From: Apostichopus japonicus
Taxonomy: Eukaryota; Echinodermata; Holothuroidea; Aspidochirotida; Stichopodidae
Assembly (NCBI RefSeq): GCF_037975245.1
Contig: NC_092576.1
Span: forward strand, 14,588,611 to 14,652,610
Direction of reading: 5' to 3'
DNA length: 64,000 bases
Part shown: piece by piece, positions 34,601 through 47,600 of the stretch
Position numbering within the stretch: position 1 is the stretch's first letter
Layout: every line of letters starts with the position of its first letter
The notes under the pieces: generated by a model
Databases searched by the model: none
Seen by the model: only the letters and a program-made list of their open reading frames with translations
Told to the model about the DNA's origin: nothing
Translations under genes and position numbers: made by a program

Positions 34601-37600
34601 TGCAGAAAATTCTCTGGCAATACCAAAGCTACTGCTACTACTTCCATTTGAACTTATGTCAAGGTACAACCACAGCGAATCATTTGTTGTATCTGGAGAA
34701 ATAGTACTGATGTTGTGACTCACAGTGACTGCCCCATTCAAACGACAGTGAAAGTTTTGTTTTAGTATGATTATTTAAAGTTGGTTCCTCTTCCAAATTT
34801 TCCATTTCATTATCCATGCTCACGTTCCTTTTAAGTGTATTAGGTAGGGATGTATTTCCCTTGCTTTTGTGTGGAGATGAGAAAAGAGTTGGCTCAATGT
34901 CCAATTTGTCAGGATCATCCTCTTTACATTCTGACAGAAAACTGGTAATTTGTTAAAATTTGTAAGGTTTCCTTCACACATTTTGTTTCCCATGTAAGTG
35001 GAGCACAATGACAAATGAGCACAACTAAATCTTCATTTACTCAGCTGCACACCACAATAATATGAGCCATGAATGTGAAACAGTATCCAAAGGCATGCAT
35101 TGAAAGAGTAAGTCCTCAGAGCATGACCACTGCTTAACAGTTTTACTCCCTTTCTGTGGTTAACCATGCTTTTGAAGACTGTATATATTCACTGTTGGTT
35201 GCTGCAGTATAGACTGCCTTACACTGTGATATGAACTGGCTAGGTGTCATATGATCCTTTATTGACACACTGTTTGACCACAACCAAAGGGACAAAGTTT
35301 TCAGGTTTTATTTCCACAATGGAGTTGCAATCAGGCAAGACAATATTGTTGTGATTGATTGCTTCTGAGGTTAGTATATACTTTATGCAGACTGTGTAGC
35401 CCTGTTATGAAATCTTGCACATCTGTGAGGTACTGTATGTGGATGTATGGAGGGAGAGGACTTCTCAAATGTCAGCATCAATGCTGCAATGTTGAAAAGT
35501 GAATTTTTAGTTGACAATATTTTGTCGAAATGGTAGTGTTCTACCAAACTTCAGTACAACTTGTAAAAAAGGACAAAACTCATTAACTTCAATAAAATAG
35601 CCTGACCTTCAATAATTTTCCTAGCCATTGGGACACAGTCCCTAGTTCCCACAATCACACATAGTGAGAGCAACAAATGTGAGTAAAAATCTGCACACTG
35701 GACCATGCAGGGACATATATATGCCAAAACTGTTATTTATGTTTTGTTATTTTTTTCTTGGGGGGAGGGGCATGTTTGGAACTGGAAAAGCCTGAAATAA
35801 ATTATAGCAATATGCACCATGTACAGTATGCAATAATAAAGTATATGAGCCTATTTGCTGCTATAAAGATTAAATTTGAAAATTAGCACTTACCTAAGTT
35901 CTTAAATCTGTTCTTGGACTTGTGCTTTTATACAAGATCCAGATCAGATCCTCTGATTTTATCAGACGATCATCTCTCCACGGGGTAAACTGATGCATTG
36001 ATCCAGTCGCATTTGCACTCGAGCCGTACTATGGATCTGATCCTTGCCCGGGCCGGTAAAAAAATCGGATTGGAAATGTGTCATTCGCAGCCGGAAATCG
36101 CGTACTAGTAGTACATTTGGTCCAAAACTTTCGTTTTCAATGTTCATAGCCTAGGCTAGAGTGACAATGCTACGTAAGATGCATAGGTCAGTTATGATTA
36201 TTATGTTGTATTGTATCGACGATGGTCAGGAATTCAGGATGCAAGCTTTTTACGAAAAACACCCGATTTCGAAGAAGAGTTGACGATAAAAATCGTGTCA
36301 GTATGGACGCTAGCAACAAGTGTAGAATTTAAAACGATAGGCTCAATATTCGGAGTTGCCCTGGGACAGGGAGTACAACGTATGTGTCATAACACACGCT
36401 GTTTTTGTGCGATTACACTTACAGTATCTACTGTACTACCAGGGAGTTGTAATGGGTTGCGGCACAGCTGATCTGTCAATCACTTAAAACTAGTACGGGG
36501 TGGCCAAAGGTCATTTACGGTTAGCATAATAATAATCAGGGTTACCAGCGACAAGTAACAAAAAAACGTTAGATTTGCCAAAATAAAACCCCAGAAAACG
36601 CTAGATAATCAGTTTCACTCACTTGTTATGTGTTGTTTTCAATAATTCGTTGACTGTTCGTTGCACTGATTCATATCATAGGCAGTCTAGTGATTATTTT
36701 AACAAGTTAAAACGGTTAATAACAATCAGGAAATAATACAAGAAAATTAACTGTGGATTTTACAAAAATACTGATTCAGTCCTAATGAAAAACCCAAGTA
36801 TGAAAAACCCATTAATATTAAAGCAGTTCACGCGGTATTATAGTGTAAAAGCCACGGAAGCCTATAAATATATTTTATTGGGTTGCCGTGTGGTAATTTG
36901 GTCTCAAAGTTTCAGAAAACAAAGTAATTATTTTGTGAATTACCGATTTGGTGCGATTTTTGATAAAACGTATGCTGGAATCCTAGAAAGGTGAAAAAAT
37001 ACGCTAGATCTATTGTGTGAAAAGGCTAACGCTGGTAACCTTTATAATAGTACTGTAGTAGACTTGTTTAGTTGTACTGTGTAAAAATATGCACTATGCG
37101 GAGTTCTCATCAGTATTACTTGTCAAACACACATGCATGCCTATAGTCTTATTTGTGTTAGGTTAGCCTTTCTGTAGAAGTATTCATTTGTGGTTTACAT
37201 GGATACATTTGGAAAATGTCGCTTTCACTTGTTTGTAAACAGTAGCACGGTGGGGTATGGGGGCAGGGGCATGGAGATCTGCCCCATATCGATGCTAACC
37301 CCAGCTCCCAACGACTTTGCTGATCCTATATAAACAACGGTCGACCTGACCACCTCCCCCCCCTCCCCACCCAAAAAAATAGCTGCATGCTTGTAAGATA
37401 AATTATGGTATATTTTTTTTCAGCCAGCTTGTGATCATAACATTAAAATCACTTGCTATAAAGAATATCATTATATCCCCACCCCCCCCCCCGCCTCACC
37501 CATACACAAACACATACACATTTCTGTTGCGACAAGTCCATTACAATATAGTCCTAGTCTACGGCGCTCAACCCTCCGATTTTCTACAGCCATAGCTATT

Positions 37601-40600
37601 TTCACTTAATTAATCGCACTAACATTGACAATACATTTAAAGCCTCCTAATGTGGCAAAATACATCAAACTTCCATGATAATTTTGGAAAACAGTAAAAT
37701 GCTTGTGTCTAATTGATAGGGTTATTTTAATTTTGTTTGGAGTATAATTATACAAATTTACCAATTTACTCTGTGCATTGTGATCAACTCCTAGCTGAAT
37801 CATGTTACTATATAAAGGAAAATACCTAGTCTCCAACAAAAGAGGGAAAAAACATATTTTAGCAACAAGATGGAATAGAGGGCGTACTTTTTTGCGACGT
37901 GGAAAACACACATATCTCTGGATCTAAAGGTGTTACAAAATCCTCCTTTACATATGTCATTGTCATTAACACAATTAAAAAGATGGGTAAAATTCAAGGT
38001 CATATGTATCAATTTGAGAAAAATATCATGTATACATTTTACAACCAAAATTGTTTATTCGCCGACTCTAGGCATATACTCTCATTTAGGATTTGTTCAC
38101 ATTCAGCACTTCTTATTGATTAATATTTTCGGAAATAAGATTGGAAACTGATATGCAGAAGTTATACACAAAATCTATCACATTTAGGGTTGAGGATCTC
38201 GCCACCACCTATAGTTAGTGATGTATTGAATTCGTATAGATTATGCCCGCACGTCATTGGGATTTAAATTTTGTAATTTTTGTGAAATAATATGTGATAC
38301 GGAAAAACAGATGTACTTCGGGTTCTTCATCCATCATTACTGTCCTCTTTCATGTAGTACGGGGGGGGGGGCACATCACTTACTTATGGAGGCACAATGT
38401 GTATTGTTAAATGCCGTCCTGGGGGAGGGGTGATAGGGGAGAGTTCTCCCTTCCACTTTGTGAATTTTGGATCAATTTTAAGGGTCCTCAGATGCAATCT
38501 GGTGCTATATTTAGCAACTTGAAGTAATTTTCGGGCTTGCATCTGTCCAATATTGATGTTTTTAATTTAGGCAAATAAAGATTTTTGTCTGAGTATTTTT
38601 TTTAACACTACAACCGCATCTGAAGGGGAAGGGCACCTGGGGCACGATTTTTTCAGGCCCCAGCCCCCCCCCCCCCCCTTCGGCGACGCCACTGATGGGT
38701 ACGTCAATGGTACTTAATGGTAACGGGTTTCTTACTATCATAGGAGGCACCCCATACTATAGCCCATCTATCAAAACGGGAAAAAGACATTACGATTAAC
38801 ATATATACATAGACAACATATGTACTGCACGCAGCCGCGTACACTACACATATACATATTGGTTAACATGCATGTGAGCCCACGCTTTATTGTGCCCACG
38901 CTTAGACATTGTGCCCACGCTTGAGGAAGTATGACTGAAATATAGTAGTCTTCACAGAAACTGTTTGAAAATTAAGCGATTTAGAAGGCATTTAAACCCA
39001 ATACAAACGAGTAGACCCTTTAGGAACTGCACTATTTAAGAAGCCTATATATTACAAACTTTCTTGAATCCTCTTTCCGACCCCCCCCCCCCGCCTCTTT
39101 ATTTTTCAAAGGTGTTGCATACGGGGAAGTTTTGGTCTCCAGTTAGGTTCAAACCTTGTTATATGCAACTACAATAGGTTATTTCGAAGGCTTAAAGTTA
39201 TGATGTATTGGCCCCATATATGCTACATATTAAAATATGGTCACCTTTGGGTAAAATTCTTAAACCGTTTGATTACCATCTAGGAGGAATTTTACCTCAC
39301 TGGGAAATTCAGTCATCTATAGGTGCCTATGACATACCGATCTTGAGAGACATTTACATATTGGTATACGTTGTCGTATGTATCCGTGTCGGTTTCTTGA
39401 AAAATATACGAACTCAGAAGTTCAATGGTAATGCAGGACACTGCGAGTTTCGCCCGTGTATTATTCGACGTGCCGTGTGTATACGTACACTCAGGGACGT
39501 CGCTAGAGGGGTGGGGGTGTCTCACACCCCACCCCCAATCTTTGTAAAACTGATGATAGTTGGAAAATTTGAGTGCGACAGTCCGAATTTCTGACTGTCT
39601 CACTCTAATTTTTCCGACTGTCGCACTCTAATTTCATATATTCTTGTAATTTGTGAGTGACCTACAATTTTCGGTCAAAATTGACCTTTAATCAGTCATA
39701 TTTACCACGTTTTCCTTGTCACATTTAGAAATTGTATCTCGCGATCTTTATACTCCACCATACAAAACTTCGTGTGATTTTGAATACTGTAAAAAAAAAA
39801 TGCCTAATAAAACTACTGTACAACGTATACGATAAAAACGCTCAATGCTTATCTACGGAAGCTTTAAAGTGCCATCAACATGAGAAAAACTTTGCCCCAT
39901 AGGGTGAAATTTTTCAGTAAATTGTTTAGATAACAAGATAAAATCTTATAAAAAATAAGAAAAAAAATGTTGGATTGCTTAGTTGCTTTAACTGAGCAAT
40001 TGAACAATTTTCTACAAAATGATTAATTGACAACTTATCATATCTCGTGAATTGGACATTTTGCTGCAAAATGTTCAGTTGTTCACTTCATTCCATCTGA
40101 GCAATGAAAAATTTTCTGCAAAATGTTTAATTGACAACATATCTTATCTCGTCAATTGAACATTTTTTGGCAAAATGTTCAATTGTTCACTTTATTCCAA
40201 TGGAGCAATTGAAAAATTTCTGCAAAATGTTTAATTGATAACTTATTGTATCTGTCGTCAACTCAACATTTTTGTGCAAAATGTTTAAGTGTTCATTTCA
40301 TTCCAAATGCTCAGTTGGAATGATGTGAACAATTGAAATTGTTTTCATGCAAGTGATAAATAGCCCCCCCCCCAAGAAAATAATATTAAGCGCGCTAGGA
40401 AAAAGCACTGTATTTTGTCGAATATAATTTGTTGAAAAAAGGTTTTCCCCTTTGTTACATTAACATAGCTTTTGTAGTTAGTAGTCTATGTAGCCTATCA
40501 AGCAGATAACTCAACTCAGTTGCTTACCCGCTTAACCAGAGTGATTAATAAGTTTGTGAAGTGAGGGCCAGTGCTACAAATGTACCGCAAAAAAATTCGG

Positions 40601-41597
40601 AACAAAATTGCAGTCGCGAAAGATGGGATGTCTGACTAACACTGACCGTATCGTTCACGAGTAGTGCGGGTTGGGGGGGGGGGGGGGGGGTTCAAGTCAG
40701 CAGTCGGAATTTTCTGGCTCCAAAACCCATCCAGTTGGAATTTCAGCCACTGCATTCCCCCCCCCCCCCCCAACTTCAGGCCTTAGCTACGTCCCTGCGT
40801 ACACTCACTTTAAAATTGCAAGGGACAACCTAAATACTATACAACCCTGTTGAATACTAAAAATATCCTAGTGGGAATGTGTGATAGTGAGTAATGATGT
40901 AAAATTTGTTGTACACATAGGTTAACGTTTCATTTATCTGTTCTTCAGGAATCACACAATAACAGAAATTCAATGATATTTAACGGTAACGGGTCTAAGA
41001 TTATAGTCAACTATCCCCATTCCCTCTTTTGTGGTATGTTATTTACATTTTCTATTGTGTACTTTGCAAAGAGGGCAATTATGTAGGTGAACAGGCTCCC
41101 GGTTCCGCTTACGTTTTAGTAATCACAAATAGTATATTTCGTGATAATTTGATCAGATTCCCCGTTTCCGAACATTTCAATCTTCATAGACATTCTCTCA
41201 AAAACTAAAAATGTATTTTAATTGCCTCGAACTTCAAATTCGCTACTGAACGTAAACGTAAAGAAATCGATTGGATCTTTCGTATTAAGTCACCGGCCTC
41301 GACAAAGACTTGGGACCCCTTAAGTGCCTTAACAACTATCAGTTTACAAACATGTTATCCGTTCTTTGCTCATTCATCCGCTTCCTGTATAGTCATGGTT
41401 TATTTGGTTTTTAATTCCATCAATGCAACTTACACTTATCTAGCGTCAAACTTTCATTGTGTTAGTATATTTTGTACTTTTCATTCGACTGCCAAGTATT
41501 GCCAACGAAGGCCCCAAGGGGACCGAAATTCTAATATATTTTCTAAAACTTTACTCCTTATTTGTCAATTATGAGTCATCTTATTTCTCTGGTTTTC

Positions 41598-41677
<80 letters not shown>

Positions 41678-44600
41678 GAAATATATATTTATGTATATAT
41701 ATATATATATCTGCAGCCTTATTTTCAATGAAATGCATCATATATTTTTTTAATGCAGCTTCTTTGTTATTCCCATCCATCCATACCTATACACGTACAT
41801 GCATTGCATACATACATACACTCACGCATGCCTACATGCATACACCATGGAGGGAAAACTGTTTTTACCTCCAATTTACCTGTTTTTTTTTACCTGTTTT
41901 TCTTTACCTGTTTTTGACCTCCATGCATACACATACTGGTAGGTATTCAAATGATCCTATTCCCCAAACACACTGTTTTCATTATTTACAACTATAGTTC
42001 TAATTAAAGGCTAAGGCCATGGCATGTCGTCAACTTAAAAAACGTTAACCTTCATTTCCTGTGTGAGAGAACGCAACGTGATAGGAATGATTACGTAATA
42101 TAATCTTTCATCGGCCCTCTTCGATGTTGACCGCAAACGTGGAGATTTTCAACCAGACTTTGTTGTCTTTTTTCTACCACAAACATTCGCACTATTATTT
42201 GATATCGTAAATTTTCACTGTGGTAGTTGCATACACATACGTATACGTTTGTTAGACCAGGGAGTTGTTGATATGATATGATACACCTCGTATTACGCTT
42301 CCACCCGAAGGTGCTTCAGCAGACTAAGGAAATCCTTAGTCGGAAATTATTGAGGTTCCAAGTTTTTGTGCGTGGAAGGACACCGGCGAAACTCGCCTTC
42401 TCTTTTCGAATAGTGCCCTGAAGTAACGAGGCAGGGGTGTGTAGTCCTGCTCCCGGGACCGCAATTTAACGTCCCCTCCGAAGGACGTGAGTACCGCTTT
42501 CCACGTGTAGCCACTTTCCTACCACGAGAAAGGAGCGGGGTGAAAATTGGTGTCAGTGTCGACACCGAGGTTTGAACCAGGGACCTCAGGTACCAGGGAG
42601 TTGTTCAGACCACCAACGTATTTATACCCTGACAAGGTTAGACTGCTCATGCACGGATGCACCAAACGCAAAATCGTAGAGCCGAAGTTGCGAAAAAGTT
42701 CGAAACGCCTAAATAATAATTTTATAAAATGACGAGACCAAGAAATTGGTGTGTGGCAGAGGAAGACTTATGATTTTTCTTTTTTTCGGACTTGTCCGGA
42801 CTCTACTTTTGGAACCAAAGAGCCCTTGTCACCAATTACATGAAGATTCGAAATATACCGCCGATCCCAAACAGCATTAAGGTGAGGAAAATTTTTGGAC
42901 TTATTTCCGTATAATGAAATATATTTTGTGTTAAGAATAACCAAGTGGAGTTTTTGTTTCTTGCATGTATATGGGAATGCTTTTAAAATAAATTGAAAGT
43001 GCATAGCCAATCGCCCCAAATCATAGCACGCTAAAATTGCTAGGCGTTTTCAAAAAGTACTTTCCTGGAAGCATTCACTCTCCATTTGTTCTCAAATATT
43101 CTAAATGAACACCCAAAGCCATTCTTACCAAGGAAGTGATACTTCCCATGTTCGTACACTACTTGCAAGTACAACTTTCTCAGACAAATTATTCCATAAC
43201 CCTCTGAGAATAAAAAGGAGTTTTGACAAATATATGGTACTTATAACTTCTGGTGTTTAAGACATTGATCTCTGGTAATTCTGCTTGGCAAACCTGAAAA
43301 GGTCAGTGAAGGATAAAATGTCTAAACCATACCATTCTTGAAAACCCGAATCAAGTCACCGCGTAATTAACCGACCTATAACCTCCATTGTGGTGGGTTA
43401 ACTGTCAGAATGCACATTATCAGTGTTTTTATCTTCATACAGAACTGACATCAACAGTGAATACTATTGTTCTCTGACTCGAGTCAAAGGACGCTTGAAC
43501 CGCAGTGTGCTAATGTAACTGCCAAGCGTAACTTATTTGTGATTGCAGGTGTCCAACCGCAGTGTAGACAAGCATTTAACGTTATACCTTGAATTCGAAC
43601 TTCTTCATGATCTGTCGTCATATTTTGTGTATTACTATTTTTAAGTTGTTCATGCAAACACATAATGGACACCCTATACATTGCTCTAGACTGACTTTGA
43701 CGAAAAACCGTCCGTGTCAGGTAGTGTGGCTTGTCTACAACCCAAACTGATTAGAAAAGATATTTCAATCAATTCTGACTTGATTGTGAGTGAAAAAATG
43801 CTACTTGAAGCAAGTGCAATAACAAGCAAAGCTGACAGCCATTTAACAAGTCAACGAGTGACACTCCTGACGGTTTCTACTACTACAATCTGTTTCTGTG
43901 ATATTTTCCGACGAACAAGAAAACGGCGACCACAGTCGCGTAGTAACATACAAGTGCTACCTCCTTAAGCTTATATTATGTAGGCTACGTACGTGAATTT
44001 GACATAAAACTTGAGGGTCAAAGGTGAACAAGTGAAGTACACTACATGATGTGAGTTAGTATTAAACGTTAGGCCTACTTCAAGTTGATTCAATGACTAG
44101 GATATACCGGCATTTTAAATTTATTATTCCTCTCGACAATTTACGGTACAATTAAAGGCAGGAGCCCAGGAAGTTATTGACCAAGCGATTTTGCCAATTT
44201 TTTGACAAGTTCGGTTCGTTGTAATACGCCTCAAATAGAACTTAGAAGAAAAGGGGCCTCTACGGGCTCTAACTTAGGCCCTAGGTAGCGTGCACACTAT
44301 TTCTATACTGAAGTCTGTGTAGGCTAGGTCACAACATCAAAGGTGAGTCCTAATTCGATTGATGCTTCACGTTCCTTAACCTTCAGCTTTCATTTAAAAA
44401 AAAACGTGTCTTTGTTGTTTGCACCTACAAATCTGTTAAAATTTCGTAGAAAATAACATTGTCACGTCCAACTCCAACTCCAACCTAGCAAGAGCTAGGC
44501 CCTAAGCCTATTTAATCAGTGAAGCCAGGATAGTGTTAACATATCAAAATTGTTAAAACGTGAAGTGCTCCTAAATCCTAATTTCGTTCCTGTTGTCGGC

Positions 44601-47600
44601 TACTCCAAAATCCTAAAAGTTTATTGCAACTATATAATTAGTTTTGAATCAATATAATATAGTAACAAGGAATATTATTGCTTCAGAGACTGACATGCAC
44701 CAGTGCAGTAAAATGTTTACAGTCTTCAATTTCATGGGGGTGAAAGCCTCATGTGTACCCCTTCTCCCCTCTGGGTCAGACATTGGGCCAAGATTGGGGT
44801 TGAGATATTGGAGTCCAAGGACACTAGCATATTATCATATTCAGGTTTACTAACTGCTCTTTTCCACTTTAAAACAGACCTTCAACATCAGGAAGTAAAG
44901 AGAAAAGAAAGGCTCAGCACAAGTTACCTGTGCTTCACAAAAAGAGGAAGAGTAATAAGGATCAGCCAGTTGTCAGCCCTTTAGAATTCATCAAGAAGGA
45001 AGTCAATGCAGCATTCTTAGGTGAGAACCCTTAGAAGCTGTCAGGTACGGTAGCAGTACAATATACTGCCTCAGGAATTGGAACTGTTGTGGTTTTAGAA
45101 CAGGGGCCCCTACTAGCCAGATTGAGCATGCCAGACAATCTAATCTGGCCCACCAAAAAACAAAGGGAAAAAAAACCCAACCCTTTTGGTTCACCAATTT
45201 ACTGGACAAAAAAAAAAATTGAAGAGAATTTGAATAAGCGTTAATTTTCAACACGAAAAAACATTGATAAAAGTTTGTCTTAGATGCTAAAACAATCATC
45301 TTCCATTTTCAGCAATCTATTTTTGGCCTTTTGTTAGTCAAAATTTCCTCCTGTGGCTACCATGGTGGGCCCGCATACTGTATGAGTAATATTCAGCAAC
45401 CCACAACTAAAAGGACAGTAGGCAGCTGTTAAATTCATTTTACATCAGTTTCTGTGCAGTGTCCTTCATACTGAGCCATATGTATGCCTCCTACTGCATG
45501 CCCATTAAGAACTGCCTCAACTGTTGACTTTTCACCAGAAATTTACAACATCAATAGAAGTATCAGGTTTTATTTGAGTGTTATCGGGGAGGGGTCAGAA
45601 CCCCATTAATAATGTGTTCATTAATTGAACATTGCTTTTCAACATACTTTAACAATCATTATAGTCACTGTGTACATTTGGTTTGAATAGTATTTTTAGC
45701 TTTACAAAGTTTACGGAAAACATTTTGCATACCAACATGTATGGCATTTCCCTGTCAGTTGATGTTAGCTTTGCAGAAATTTACTTACCATCGTTTTTAC
45801 TTCTCCACAGGTGTTGCAAATATTGACATAGAAAATCTAGAAGTTGGTCGGAAGTTGAGAGAAGTGAATGTGTAATTTCTCACCAAACTAAAAGAGGCTA
45901 TGTTAGAATTTAACAACCACAATATCAACCACTGACTGTTATAGCAACAACTTTGGAAAACTTGGAGAATTTTTCAGAACCCACGGTGAGTAATCAGCAC
46001 TTGATTATAAAGTGATTTTTATAATGGAGTGCTTCATAATTGTTTATCAAAAACCATGCAGCAGTGACTGCTTGTGTGTGCATATGTGAGAGAGAGATGC
46101 CTTAGCTCAAATTTTGAAAACTTTTTGATAATTCAACAAGTGCAATATGCATGAAGTTCATACTTGGTAGAAAGCTACCCCTTAGCAAATTCTCAGCTGC
46201 AATTGTTATTTAATTGCCAGTGGTCAACAGTTATAAACCCCATAAATGACCTTACTGAAGTAAAGGTTAAGTGAAATTAGTATGCTTATCCCTCAATCGA
46301 GTGCTTACCACTTGCTGTTACTTAGTACGTCAAAAATTGTTTGAGGTCCACACCACCTAAAAATCTGAAACTTTGTTAACAGGTTATCTCACCATGTACA
46401 GCTTACATATAGTTCACACTTTGAACAATTAGAAGAATGTATTCGGTATCTACCACCTTAGTAAATTCTTCACTGTTATTGCTTTGGGAGGGGCCAAAGG
46501 TCATATGAGATAACCAATGGTCTAAACCTGAAAACTCTGTGAATGAGCTTAAGTCAAAGAATAAAGCTACATAGAATGTCAAATTTGTTCCTCTGATTGA
46601 ATACTTGCCATCTATAATGTTAACTTTTTTGAGGTCAAATGTCATTTGAGGTACATTTTAGTTAAATTCTGAAAACATATCTCACTAAGTACAGCTTGCA
46701 TGAAGTTAATGCTCAGTATGAAGACACTCTTAGTAAATACTCAGCTGATAGTGTGTTGGGAGAAGTCAAGGTCATTTGAGGTCACTAGTGGTCAACAACT
46801 GACAACTTTTCTAGCTGAAGAAGTGAAGTTTTGGTAAATTTCAAATTTGATAGGAATTAAGCATTTGTCTTTTTTTTTGGCTGTTTCGGTCAACGTCACT
46901 CAAGGTCAGTTAATTTCAGTCTGAAAAACTTCTTGAACATGGTACCTCACCATGCACATGGCAATATTAGCCCTAGACAAGAAGAACAACATGAACAGAT
47001 CTTTTACTTGACATGTGGATTCCTACATACATCATAATATTAAAAACCTTTGAAAACATGATAACTCAGGGTTGTCCACACCATATCTTTGAGTACACAT
47101 TTAGTTCTCCTTTGCTAATAGTTGCAAGAGATTTTTTTTCCATTTCACTGTGGATCCCATGTACTCAGTAGAACTCTCCCCTCCAATGCCCTACAATAAC
47201 AATAGGCAAAGGAATCACTAAGCCCTGTGGCTTTCTGTTTGCATGTCAATTACACCTGATCTTTGAGGACAAAAGTCTGACATTACGCTACTTTGACTTA
47301 AGTTACTGATATATTCATTTTCACATTTTGTAACAAATTTTTCTTTCAGGCAAATGGATACCATTATGAAGTTATTGGTGGCATCCACAATCTGACAGCC
47401 TGTAAGGAGCTGAGAGAGAGAAATCCAGACAAGAATGTAAAGATACAAAACTTTGGTTAGCAAACAAGCACATCAAACTAGGGGAAACCAGGCATCAGAT
47501 GAGCATTGAGGTAAAGGTGACTACTATGAATTTTGTTTTTATAGAAGAATTTTTGCCGAGCAGTTATTCATCTCATACCTCCATATTGTATATTCAGGTT

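Noticed and set aside
38660-38702. hAT-like right terminus (ggcgacgccactg)
   Set aside because: No matching left terminus or 8-bp target duplication could be found upstream, so no element boundaries were called.
45085-45380. Possible MITE bounded by caggggcccc and gggcccgcatactg
   Set aside because: The ends match poorly beyond the GC core and the flanking 8-mers do not agree.
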